Shown piece after piece: positions 51,605 to 60,167 of a stretch of 64,000 nt of DNA. This DNA is from Streptomyces sp. HUAS 15-9 (GTDB lineage Bacteria; Actinomycetota; Actinomycetes; Streptomycetales; Streptomycetaceae): NCBI RefSeq assembly GCF_025642155.1, contig NZ_CP106798.1:8184001-8248000 (forward strand), given 5' to 3'. A program made the translations under genes and the position numbers. The notes under the pieces were generated by a model. The model saw nothing but the letters and a program-made list of their open reading frames with translations, ran no database searches and was not told where the DNA came from. Positions within the stretch are counted from its first letter, which is position 1; every line of letters begins with the position of its first letter.

Positions 51605-53608
51605 TCATCGCTGCCCCGCATCCGCATCCGCTGCCCGGCGTGCCGCGAAGTCGGCGAACCACGACAGCATCCCGAAGTGCGTGACCGCCCCTTCGCTGCC
51701 GACGTCGGCGACGCGAGCGCCTTGCAGGATCCGTTTGACCGGCACCTCCAGCTTCTTTCCGGTCACCGTACGCGGCACGGCGGGCACCGGCACGATCGCG
51801 TCGGGTACGTGCCGCGGGGACAGTTCCCGCCTGATCGCCGCCGTGATCCGCTGCCGCAGGCCGTCGTCGAGTGCCGCGCCGTCGGCCGTCACCACGAACA
51901 GCGGCATGTAGTAGTCGCCGTCGTCCAGTTCGACGCCGACGACCAGACTGTCCACGACGCCCGGCACCTGTTCCACCACGGAGTAGATGTCGGCCGACCC
52001 CATCCGCACTCCCATGCGGTTGAGCGTGGAGTCCGAGCGCCCCGACACCACGAGCGACAGGTCCTTGTCGATGGTGATCCAGTCGCCGTGACGCCAGACG
52101 CCGGGATAGGTGTCGAAGTAACTCGCCCGGTAGCGGATGTCGTCGGGGTCGTCGACGAACCGCAGCGGCATGGACGGCAGCGGGGCCCTCACCACCAGTT
52201 CACCCTGCTCACCGGTCAGGGGCCGGCCCGCGTCGTCCCACGAGGCCAGGGCCACGCCCAGGCAGGGACCCGAAATGCGTCCCGCACGGACCGGGAGCAG
52301 GGGTGAGCCGCCCGCGAGTGCCGAACAGACGTCGGTTCCGCCGCAGATCGACTGGAGCCGGCCGCCCGGGGCGAGCCGGTCGTACACCCAGTGCCAGGTG
52401 CTCCGCGCCATCGCCGACCCGGTCTGTACGACGGAACGCAGCGCGCCGAGGTCGAGGTCGGCTGCCGGGTGCAGGCCCGAACGTTCCACGGCCGCGAGGT
52501 AGGCCGCGCCGACGCCGACCACGGTGGCCCGGGTGCGCTCCGCGACCCGCCATACGCCGGCCGCGTCGGGGTGGGTGGGGCTGCCGTCGTACAGGACGAC
52601 CGTGCTGCCGTGGAGCAGCCCGCCGACGAGGAAGTTCCACACCATCCAGCTCGTGGAGGTGACGAACAGGTAGCGGTCCTCGGGGCGCAGGTCGACGCCC
52701 AGCCCCAGCGCCTTCAGTAGTTCCACGACGATGCCGCCGTGCCCCTGCACGATGCCCTTGGGGATGCCGGTGGTGCCCGACGACCACAGGATCCACAGCG
52801 GATGGTCGAAGGGCACGTCGGCGAAGACCGGCGCCGCCTCGGTGGTCGGCAGCGCCGACCACACGCGGACGGCGACGTCGGAGCGCATCGGCCGCTCCAG
52901 GGTTGTGCCGGGGAACAGGTGGTCTATGAGCAGCAGGTGACGGACCGTCGGCAGACCGTGCAGCAGCTCGGCGACCGTGGTCCGCCTGTCGTACTCCTTG
53001 CCCCCGTAGCGGTATCCGTCCACGGCGACGAGGACGGCCGGCCGGGCCTGTCCGAGGCGGGCGAGCACGCTGGGCGTGCCGAAGTCGGGGGAGCACGCCG
53101 TCCATACGGCCCCCACGGCGGCGGTGGCCAGCAGGGCCACCACCGCCTGCGGCAGGTTGGTGAGATATCCGGCGACGCAGTCGCCGGGCCCGACGCCCAT
53201 GTCGCGCAGTGCCGCCGCGGCATCGGCGACGTCACGGCGCAGTTGCTCCCACGACGTCTCGACCGGGGCGCCGTCCTCGGTCACGCTCACCAGCGCCGGA
53301 CGCACGTCGGTGGCCTGGGCGAGGCAGCGTTCCGCGAAGTTGAGTCGTGCGCCGGTGAACCAGCGGGCGCCCGGCATGGTGGCGTCGGCCAGTACCTCGT
53401 CGTACCCGGACACCGAGTCGAGCCCGTAGAACTCCCAGACGGCCGACCAGAATCCCGTCAGGTCGGTGGCGCTCCACCGCCACAGCGTGGCGTAGTCGGG
53501 GAAGTCCAGCCCCCGGGTCTCCGCCAGCCATTCCATGAACACCGCGACATTGGAGTCCTCCAGTTCACGGCGGCCAGGCGACCAGAGCGGTTCGTCCTCC
53601 GTGTTCAT
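51605..53608 (-). CDS. Acetoacetate-CoA ligase (acetoacetyl-CoA synthetase)
   Basis: 667-residue adenylate-forming enzyme, normal length for the family. N-terminal ACAS_N region; AMP-binding P-loop ILWSSGTTGIPKGIVQGHGG; SIYG-like GGTDVCSALAGGSPLLPV; hinge and C-terminal VVSGRSDSTLNRMGVRMGSA, catalytic Lys in TVTGKKLEVPVKRILQG. It converts acetoacetate, ATP and CoA to acetoacetyl-CoA. ATG 53608 overlaps the hydrolase stop (ATGA). Last gene of a six-gene operon whose first enzyme (BKACE) releases acetoacetate or acetoacetyl-CoA-level products, so it feeds them into central metabolism. Confidence 0.93.
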   Translation of the reverse strand: MNTEDEPLWSPGRRELEDSNVAVFMEWLAETRGLDFPDYATLWRWSATDLTGFWSAVWEFYGLDSVSGYDEVLADATMPGARWFTGARLNFAERCLAQATDVRPALVSVTEDGAPVETSWEQLRRDVADAAAALRDMGVGPGDCVAGYLTNLPQAVVALLATAAVGAVWTACSPDFGTPSVLARLGQARPAVLVAVDGYRYGGKEYDRRTTVAELLHGLPTVRHLLLIDHLFPGTTLERPMRSDVAVRVWSALPTTEAAPVFADVPFDHPLWILWSSGTTGIPKGIVQGHGGIVVELLKALGLGVDLRPEDRYLFVTSTSWMVWNFLVGGLLHGSTVVLYDGSPTHPDAAGVWRVAERTRATVVGVGAAYLAAVERSGLHPAADLDLGALRSVVQTGSAMARSTWHWVYDRLAPGGRLQSICGGTDVCSALAGGSPLLPVRAGRISGPCLGVALASWDDAGRPLTGEQGELVVRAPLPSMPLRFVDDPDDIRYRASYFDTYPGVWRHGDWITIDKDLSLVVSGRSDSTLNRMGVRMGSADIYSVVEQVPGVVDSLVVGVELDDGDYYMPLFVVTADGAALDDGLRQRITAAIRRELSPRHVPDAIVPVPAVPRTVTGKKLEVPVKRILQGARVADVGSEGAVTHFGMLSWFADFAARRAADADAGQR

Positions 53609-54246
53609 GTGTGCCGTCCTGTGGCCGACATGGGGAGCGGAGTGCCGACCGGTGCCCGAGGCGTCGTACGACCGGACTCCAGCTCGCGCAGGAGGTCCTC
53701 GGCGAGGGACCAGTCACCGTGTCCGGACGCCGGGTTGAGGTGCCCGACGGGGCCGAGGGACACGAGGCGGCTGCCCCAGTCGCGCGCAAGTGCCGCGACG
53801 CGCTCGGCGGTGGCGAGCGGGTCGTTCGCGCTGGCCGCCACCACGCTGGGGAACGGCAGCGGTCGGCGGGGTACGGGCGTCCAGCCGCTCTCCGCCAGTT
53901 CACCGGGGGTGGGGTAGCCCTCCGGGAGGGGGGTCTCGAAGTCCGGCGGCGTCGCGAGCAGCGCGCCGCGGATGTCCGCGTGATGCCGTTGGGCCCAGTG
54001 CACCGTGGTCATCACGCCCGCACTGTGGGCGACGAGGACGACGGGCCCGGTCACAGTGGCGAGCGTTGCGGCCAGGTTGGCGACCTGGGCGTCGCGGCTG
54101 AGCCGGTCCCGCGTCACCGGGGGAGTGACGCGGACGCTCCGGCCGGCTACGGCGAGCCGCGTGGCCAGCAGCGTCTGCCAGTGTTCTGCCACGTGGTCGC
54201 GCAGGCCGGGGACGATCACCACGGTGGGTGCCATGGGGTGGGTCAT
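53605..54246 (-). CDS. RBBP9/YdeN-type alpha/beta hydrolase
   Basis: 213-residue serine hydrolase. TVVIVPGLRDHVAEHWQTLL is the RBBP9/YdeN start; nucleophile elbow VVLVAHSAGVMTTVHWA (Ser in HSAG); acid in SANDPLATAERV; His in GPVGHLNPASGHGDW. ATG 54246 overlaps the MFS stop (ATGA), and its own stop overlaps the acetoacetyl-CoA synthetase start. May cleave an ester intermediate of the operon's pathway. Confidence 0.88.
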   Translation of the reverse strand: MTHPMAPTVVIVPGLRDHVAEHWQTLLATRLAVAGRSVRVTPPVTRDRLSRDAQVANLAATLATVTGPVVLVAHSAGVMTTVHWAQRHHADIRGALLATPPDFETPLPEGYPTPGELAESGWTPVPRRPLPFPSVVAASANDPLATAERVAALARDWGSRLVSLGPVGHLNPASGHGDWSLAEDLLRELESGRTTPRAPVGTPLPMSATGRHT

Positions 54247-55583
54247 GAGGAGACCTCCGACGGTGTCCGCGTCTCGGCACGTGCGGCGAGACCGTCGATA
54301 CGGAGCAGATCGCGTTCGTACCAGTGGCGCCCGATGAGGAAGGCGACGGTGGCCGCGACCGCGGTGAGCGGCACGACGCGCAGGGCGCCGAGGAGTCCGA
54401 TGCGATCCGCGAGAGCGCCGGTGACGGCGGGTCCGGGCGCCAGTCCGAGCAGGCTGTTGGCGAGGGTGAGGGTGGCGAAGGCGGTCGCGGCGACGGATGC
54501 GGGGGTCAGATTGGCGACCATGGCCGCCGCCGGTCCGGCCGTGCCGGCCGACAGCAGGCACCCGGCGGCCAGAGCGGCCAACTGGGCCGGGCCGGTGGGC
54601 AGTCGGAAGGCGAGCGACAGCAGCACGAGTGAGCTCAGGCTGCAGGCGACGGCCACGCCCCACTTGCGGATGGGGGCGGTGGCGCTGATTCGGTCGGAGG
54701 CGATGCCACCGGCGATCATCCCGATGCCGATGACCAGCGCGAAGACGCCCGCGACCGCGCCCGCCCGTGCGGGGGCCATGTGGTAGTAGCGGTCGAAGAA
54801 ACTGGGCAGCCAGGCCAGGAGCGTGGCGGCCACGAACAGTTGAAGGCCGCTGCCGATGTAGGCGCTGATGACGGAGACGGAGGAGAACAGCCGGGGCAGA
54901 TGACCGCGCAGGGGTTCATGGGCGGTCGTGCCGTCGGCGTCGTCCGCCGACCGTCCTTGCGGCTTGAGTCTGCTCTCCTTGACGACTGTTCCGTACACAG
55001 CGGCGAGCACCAACCCGAACAGGCCCATCACCGCGAACGCCCAGCGCCATCCGGCCACTTGGGCCACGGCCCCGCCGAGGGCGACGCCGAGTACGGAGCC
55101 GAAGGCGCCGCCGGCGATGAACGCGCCGGAGAGGGTGGCCCGCATGGTGAGCGGGAAGATGCTGAGGACCACGGCGATGCCCACACTGCCGTACGCGGCC
55201 TCACCGATGCCGACGAAGAGGCGGCCGACGAACATTTCGCCGTAGTTCGCGGAGACCGCGCAGCCCAGGGTGGCCAGGCTCCACAGCAGGGCGGCGATGA
55301 GCAGGCTGCGGACCCGCCCCCACCGGTCGGCAACCAGGGACATGGGGAAGGTGAGCACCCCGACCGTCAGCGCCACCACACCGCTGAGCGATCCCAGTGC
55401 GGCGTCCGACAGCAGCCATTGCGCCTTCAGCATCGGGAAGACGGCGTTGAGTACCTGTCGGGACATGTAGTCGGACAGGAGCAGGCCGAAACCGAGCGCG
55501 AAGACGGTCCACGCATAGCCCCGGGACACGGGCCAGACCGGTACGGACGGGCCCGTGGCGGGCGCAGTGGTGTGAAACTCCAT
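54243..55583 (-). CDS. MFS transporter
   Basis: 446-residue transporter with 12 helices; signature loop ADRWGRVRSLLIAALLWSLA between helices 2 and 3 and a second-half IASDRISATAPIRKW. It resembles the anion:cation symporter and sugar-phosphate type carriers for organic acids. ATG 55583 has GAGG eight bases upstream; starts at 55589 and 55592 are also in frame. Lies between the dioxygenase and hydrolase genes, so it probably imports the pathway's substrate. Confidence 0.88.
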   Translation of the reverse strand: MEFHTTAPATGPSVPVWPVSRGYAWTVFALGFGLLLSDYMSRQVLNAVFPMLKAQWLLSDAALGSLSGVVALTVGVLTFPMSLVADRWGRVRSLLIAALLWSLATLGCAVSANYGEMFVGRLFVGIGEAAYGSVGIAVVLSIFPLTMRATLSGAFIAGGAFGSVLGVALGGAVAQVAGWRWAFAVMGLFGLVLAAVYGTVVKESRLKPQGRSADDADGTTAHEPLRGHLPRLFSSVSVISAYIGSGLQLFVAATLLAWLPSFFDRYYHMAPARAGAVAGVFALVIGIGMIAGGIASDRISATAPIRKWGVAVACSLSSLVLLSLAFRLPTGPAQLAALAAGCLLSAGTAGPAAAMVANLTPASVAATAFATLTLANSLLGLAPGPAVTGALADRIGLLGALRVVPLTAVAATVAFLIGRHWYERDLLRIDGLAARAETRTPSEVSS

Positions 55584-55617
55584 TGTCATCACCTCGACTG
55601 CTTGATTGAGGGGCAGG

Positions 55618-56538
55618 TCAGAACGGTCTGTCGCCGACGATCCCGGCGCGCTCCATCTTGCGGACGGCGGGCCAGTAGTCCTGGACGGCGTAGTGCTGGG
55701 TGGAGCGGTTGTCCCAGATGGCGACGCTGTTCGGCCGCCAGCGGAAGCGCACCTGGTACTCGGGGATCGCCGCCTGGCTGATCAGATAGGTGAGCAGATG
55801 ACTCGCGCCCGGTGCGTAGTCCTGCCCGAAGCGGACGTTGCGGGGCGTGTGGTAGTTGACGAAATGGGTGGCGAACGCGTTGACGAAGAGGATCTTCTCG
55901 GCGGTCTCCGGATGGGTGCGGACGACGGGGTGCTCAGCGTCGGGGAACCGCTCCTTGAGCGCGTGGCGCTGCTCCTCGGGCAGTACGGCGCCGAAGGAGG
56001 CCTCGATGCTGTGCCGGGCGCGCAACCCCTCGATCTGCGTCTTGATGTGCTCGGGCAGCCGCCGGTAGGCCTCGGCCATGTTGACCCAGATCGTGTCGCC
56101 GCCCACCGGGGGAGACTCGATGCAGCGGAGCACGGCGCCCATGGACGGGTCGGTGCGCCAGGTGCCGTCGGTGTGCAGGGCGTTTTCGTAGTGCTCGGCC
56201 GGGCTGTCCAGGTCCTTGTAGATGCGTACCAGGCCAGGGTGGTCGGGGTCGCTGTCGGCGACGGGGTGCTCCTCCAGCGGACCGAACCGCTCGGCGAAGG
56301 CGACATGGTCGGCGCGCGTGATGTCCTGGTCCCGCAGGAACAGGACCTTGTACTGCAGCAGCAGGCTTTTGAGCTGTGCGAACAGGTCGTCGTCTCGGGC
56401 GGCGTCGGCCAGGTTCACGCCGCTGAGCTCGGCTCCGATGGTGCAGGTGAGCGGCTCGACCTCGATCGAGGTGCGCAGGGCGGCCGGGCGGACGAGCGCC
56501 GGGGCCCGCCCTTGGGACGGTGAGAGGGTGTCTGGCAT
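55618..56538 (-). CDS. TauD/TfdA-type Fe(II)/2-oxoglutarate dioxygenase
   Basis: 306-residue dioxygenase. Iron ligands His122 and Asp124 in LHTDGTWRTD and His282 in NRSTQHYAVQDYWP; 2-oxoglutarate-binding Arg in the C-terminal RKMERAGIVG. Length and motifs match taurine and 2,4-D dioxygenases. Such enzymes hydroxylate next to a heteroatom and release an aldehyde or ketone. ATG 56538. It lies 19 bases after the quinone-oxidoreductase gene in the BKACE operon. Confidence 0.92.
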   Translation of the reverse strand: MPDTLSPSQGRAPALVRPAALRTSIEVEPLTCTIGAELSGVNLADAARDDDLFAQLKSLLLQYKVLFLRDQDITRADHVAFAERFGPLEEHPVADSDPDHPGLVRIYKDLDSPAEHYENALHTDGTWRTDPSMGAVLRCIESPPVGGDTIWVNMAEAYRRLPEHIKTQIEGLRARHSIEASFGAVLPEEQRHALKERFPDAEHPVVRTHPETAEKILFVNAFATHFVNYHTPRNVRFGQDYAPGASHLLTYLISQAAIPEYQVRFRWRPNSVAIWDNRSTQHYAVQDYWPAVRKMERAGIVGDRPF

Positions 56539-56557
56539 GGGTGATCACTCCCTGGTT

Positions 56558-57532
56558 TCACAGGACGAAGACGGACGAGCCCGTGGTCCGGCCGGCTTCC
56601 AGATCGCGATGGGCCTGTACGGCGTCCGAGAGGCCGTAGCGCTGGTTGATCTCGATGGTGATGCGGCCCGCGGCGACGTGGCCGAACAGTTCCTCGGCCA
56701 GGGCGTCGCGCTCGGCCGGGTCGGTGATGTAGTCGGCAAGGGCGGGGCGTGTGACGAACAGCGAGCCGTGTACGGCGAGTTGCATGGCGTCGATCGGTGG
56801 CACGGGTCCGGACGCGGTGCCGAAGCAGACCAGCAGGCCACGGCGGGCCAGCGACGCCAGCGAGCCGGTGAAGGTGTCCTTGCCGATGCTGTCGAGGACG
56901 ACGCGGACGCCCGCGCCGTCGGTCAGCTCGCGGACCCGGGCGGGTACGTCCTCGTGCCGGTAGCGGATGACGTGCTCGCATCCGTGCGCCAGGGCGATCT
57001 CCGCCTTCTCCTCGCTGGAGACCGTCCCGATCACACGGATGCCGAGCAGCGCGGCCCACTGCGACACGATCAGCCCCACACCGCCGGCCGCGGCGTGCAG
57101 CAGCACGGTGTCCCCGGGCCGCAAGGGGTGGATCCTACGCAGCAGATAGGCCGCTGTCAGGCCGCGCATGGTCATCGCGGCCGCCGTCTCGCAGCCGATC
57201 TCGGGGGGCAGCCCGATCAGGTGCGAGGCGTCCATGACCCGCTCGGTGCTGTAGGCGCCGAGCGGGCTCCCGGTGTACGTCACCCGGTCTCCCTCGGTCA
57301 CGTGGGTGACGCCCTCGCCGACCGCCTCCACCACGCCCGCGGCCTCGACACCGATGCCGTCGGGCAGGCGTACCGGGTAGAGCCCGGTACGGAAGTAGGT
57401 GTCGGCGAAATTGAGCCCCACCGCCTCGTGCCGGATGCGCACCTGGCCCGGCCCAGGATCGCCGACGCTCACCTCCTCCCAGGTCAGGACGTCAGGTCCA
57501 CCGGTTTCGTAGAAGCGGACGGCGTTGGCCAC
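56558..57532 (-). CDS. NADPH:quinone oxidoreductase family (zinc-free MDR)
   Basis: 324-residue medium-chain reductase: VRFYETGGPDVLTWEEVSVG, GLNFADTYFRTGLYP, HAAAGGVGLIVSQWAALLG (NADPH loop), VVLDSIGKDTF. No catalytic zinc cysteines; typical QOR/crotonase-reductase-like length. GTG 57532 with GGAG upstream is preferred over an in-frame start at 57622 that would run into the BKACE gene. Second gene of the operon. May reduce an enone or quinone intermediate. Confidence 0.9.
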   Translation of the reverse strand: MANAVRFYETGGPDVLTWEEVSVGDPGPGQVRIRHEAVGLNFADTYFRTGLYPVRLPDGIGVEAAGVVEAVGEGVTHVTEGDRVTYTGSPLGAYSTERVMDASHLIGLPPEIGCETAAAMTMRGLTAAYLLRRIHPLRPGDTVLLHAAAGGVGLIVSQWAALLGIRVIGTVSSEEKAEIALAHGCEHVIRYRHEDVPARVRELTDGAGVRVVLDSIGKDTFTGSLASLARRGLLVCFGTASGPVPPIDAMQLAVHGSLFVTRPALADYITDPAERDALAEELFGHVAAGRITIEINQRYGLSDAVQAHRDLEAGRTTGSSVFVL

Positions 57533-57575
57533 GAAGAGCTCCGAAGGGTCGTACGGGTGGGGGAGGGCGGGCCGG

Positions 57576-58634
57576 TCAGGCGGAGACGTCGCGCAGCATG
57601 AAACCGCGTCGGCCGGGAACACGGTTGGGCACCATGCCGAGCCGGGCGAGGGTCTCGTCGGCGTCCGCGTAGTACTCGCCGAGCTGGTAGATCCGCCTGG
57701 CGTCGGCCCCGGTGGCGATCTCGCGGCCGAGCGCCTCGGAGATCTTGACCATCTGCTCGACCTGCTCCACCGACGACATGCGCTCGCCCTTGCCGCGCCA
57801 GAGGTTGTCCTCGTTGCCGACGCGGACGTGCTGGCCGAGGGCGATGGCGACGGCGTTCATGGGGGCCACGGCGCGCATGGAGCTCTCGATGGTGAGGACG
57901 GCGCCGTCCGGGACGCGGCGGATGAACTCGACCAGGTCGGCGGGGTGCCGTCCGGCAAAACCGCCGCCGATGGCGACGTAGTTGAGGATCAGCGGACCGG
58001 TGTAGAGGCCGGCGCGGATCAGTCGCTCCACGGTCTCCAGCTGTGCCAGGTGGGCCAGCTGGAAGTGCGGCTGGATGCCGTTCGCGTGCAGCCGCTTGAG
58101 GTGTTCGAGATAGAACTCCGGACCGGCCTCGACGACCATGTCCCGGTAGGCCCGGTAGTAGTCCGGCTTCGCGATCGAGGTGCCCTCCAGATCGTCGTCG
58201 TTCATGATCTCGACGATGTTCATCTGGCTGGTGTTGATGGCGATCGTGACCTGGTCCGGGGCCGGGTCGAGCTCGGCCAGCAGATGGCGGGTGTCGTAGG
58301 CGAGCCACTTCGCGTCGCCGCCCTCGCCCTCCGGAGCGAAGGAAATGGAGCCGCCGATCTGCAGGACCATGTCCGGCACCGCCTCGCGCAGCCGGCCCAG
58401 CAGCTCATTGAACATCGACATCCGCTTGGAGCCCCGGCCGTCGAGCTCGCGCACATGGATGTGCAGCACCGTGGCTCCGGCGTTGTAGCAGTCGACAGCG
58501 GCCTGTACGTGCTCGTCCATGGTGACCGGAATGTCGTCCGCGTCCCCGGGCAGCCACTCCGGGCCGTACGGGGCGGCCTGGATCACCAGCTTTTCCTGGT
58601 TCTCGGGGAACAGCGAGTCGTCGTGGAAGTGCAC
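57576..58634 (-). CDS. BKACE: beta-keto acid cleavage enzyme
   Basis: 352-residue member of the former DUF849 family (3-keto-5-aminohexanoate cleavage enzyme and relatives). It condenses a beta-keto acid with acetyl-CoA and splits it to acetoacetate plus a new CoA ester. Metal ligands are in VHFHDDSLFPENQEKL and ATVLHIHVRELDG (HxH); IAINTSQMNIVEIMNDDDLE, AIGGGFAGRHPADL and GQHVRVGNEDNLW are also family-typical. GTG 58634 with AAGGAG seven bases upstream. First gene of the operon, 345 bases from the AraC gene. Substrate among the known BKACE classes (dehydrocarnitine, beta-ketoadipate-like and others) cannot be read. Confidence 0.92.
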   Translation of the reverse strand: MHFHDDSLFPENQEKLVIQAAPYGPEWLPGDADDIPVTMDEHVQAAVDCYNAGATVLHIHVRELDGRGSKRMSMFNELLGRLREAVPDMVLQIGGSISFAPEGEGGDAKWLAYDTRHLLAELDPAPDQVTIAINTSQMNIVEIMNDDDLEGTSIAKPDYYRAYRDMVVEAGPEFYLEHLKRLHANGIQPHFQLAHLAQLETVERLIRAGLYTGPLILNYVAIGGGFAGRHPADLVEFIRRVPDGAVLTIESSMRAVAPMNAVAIALGQHVRVGNEDNLWRGKGERMSSVEQVEQMVKISEALGREIATGADARRIYQLGEYYADADETLARLGMVPNRVPGRRGFMLRDVSA

Positions 58635-58979
58635 GATGCATCTCCTTGTCGATAAGTCGAGTGGGGTGATCGCGTGCCGAGGGCATCGGCGGATGCGACG
58701 ACCGGGACGCGGGTGACAGCTGCCGGCGCCGGTCGTGAGAGGGACGGGGCACGACGCACCCGGGTGGGAATTGCGGTCGGTTCGGAGAAGCACGCCCGAG
58801 GGGAGTGACGGAGCGTGCCCTCCGGACCGACCGGCTGTGCGGTGGTGTCACCGTAGGGCGGTCACTTCCGGCCCGTTTGCCCTGGAGGGACAGGTGACTT
58901 GTCATTTCGGGACACGAGGCCCGCACGCGTCGCCCGCGGCCGGCCTGAACCTCCGGGCCGGTGGGCGTCGGCTGCCCTG
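58635..58979. other. Leader/promoter region of the BKACE operon
   Basis: No coding region. It should hold the operon promoter and AraC-type binding sites. TGTCCC (minus strand) occurs twice about 22 bases apart near 58890-58915 with AAATGACAAGTCACC between, a spacing of two helical turns that would fit an AraC dimer. No consensus -35/-10 pair seen. Confidence 0.4.
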
Positions 58980-59990
58980 TCAGTCCCGGGATGCGGCTCG
59001 CGCCTTGCGCCACTCCCGCGGGCCGGTCCCGAACTGATCACGGAACCACCGCGAGAACGCGCTCAGCGAGGAGAAGCCCAGCAGGGTCGAGACCTCGGTC
59101 AGCGACCGGTTGGGATTCGCCACGAACCGTTCGGCGAGCGCCGTACGCGTGGAGTTGAGCAGCGATGAGAACGTCTGGCCCGATCGGGCCAGATGCCGGT
59201 GCACGGTGCGCCGGTCCACACCGAGGCTGCGTGCGACCTGTTCGATGGAGCACCGGCCGGTCGGCAGGAGCGCCTCGATCAACTCGCGCACCCGATCCGC
59301 CTCACCGCCCTCGGGGGGAGCCGCGATGGGCTCGAAGAGCTGCCGGGTGTAGCTGCGCAGTTGCGCGTCCGCCATGGCATTGGGGGCATCCAGGTCCTCG
59401 GTGTACAGGACGATGCCGTTGGAGCACCGGTCGAACTGCGTCAGCGGCCCGAAGATTCGGCGGTGCGTCCCGGTGTCCTTCGGCGCCGGGTGTGCGAAGC
59501 ACACCGACGCCGGTCGCCACTGGCTGCCCAGGAACCCGCACAGGATGCGGTGGAATGCGCCCACGGCGAGTTCCACCGCCTGCCGGACCGGTGCCGTCTC
59601 ACCCAGCCGGATGTCCACCTTGAGCGTGGCGACCCCGTTCGCCTCGGACAGGCGGGTGCTGAGAGCCTCGTTGTAGGTGTGCTGGTGGCGGATGAGCAGG
59701 TCCAGGGCGCTGCGGACGTCGGGCTCCTCCCGTACGAGCAGACTGATGGGGCCCAGATTGGAGAAGCGGCGCCGCTCCGCCAGCAGGAGGCCGAAGTCAT
59801 CGCGGCCGCAGGCGGCGGCCGTGAGGTCGAGCAGCCGGGCCACGGCCGCGCCGGAGATCCACCGGTCCTGCACGGCCAGGTCGGCCGTGTCCAGACCGAC
59901 GCCCCGCATGAGCGCGCGGGGATCGAGACCGAAGGACCGGCTCAGCTCCACATAGCCGTTCAGCGCGGCGGTGCGGGACAGGGGCCTCAT
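58980..59990 (-). CDS. AraC family regulator (OruR/arabinose-bd type)
   Basis: 336-residue regulator. Residues ~20-210 are the PF12625-type ligand domain (LNGYVELSRSFGLDPRALMR, WISGAAVARLLDLTAAACGR); the C-terminus is an AraC double helix-turn-helix, SIEQVARSLGVDRRTVHRHL and LTEVSTLLGFSSLSAFSRWF. This subgroup often activates amino-acid or carnitine-type catabolic operons. ATG 59990. It lies upstream of the BKACE operon on the same strand and divergent from a second TauD-type gene; likely activator of both. Confidence 0.92.
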   Translation of the reverse strand: MRPLSRTAALNGYVELSRSFGLDPRALMRGVGLDTADLAVQDRWISGAAVARLLDLTAAACGRDDFGLLLAERRRFSNLGPISLLVREEPDVRSALDLLIRHQHTYNEALSTRLSEANGVATLKVDIRLGETAPVRQAVELAVGAFHRILCGFLGSQWRPASVCFAHPAPKDTGTHRRIFGPLTQFDRCSNGIVLYTEDLDAPNAMADAQLRSYTRQLFEPIAAPPEGGEADRVRELIEALLPTGRCSIEQVARSLGVDRRTVHRHLARSGQTFSSLLNSTRTALAERFVANPNRSLTEVSTLLGFSSLSAFSRWFRDQFGTGPREWRKARAASRD

Positions 59991-60167
59991 GGACACTCTC
60001 CAGGGGACGGGTCCCCAGAAGTTAAGTTTCCCGTCTCCTCGGGTCAAGCATCGCGCGCAACCGATCCATACCATCCCTGCAACGCGAGCCCGGTCGGCAC
60101 ACGGGCCGCACGTCCATCGCCCACACGCCCGACGGCCGTACCGGCGCGTCAGACAGGGAGGCGGCAC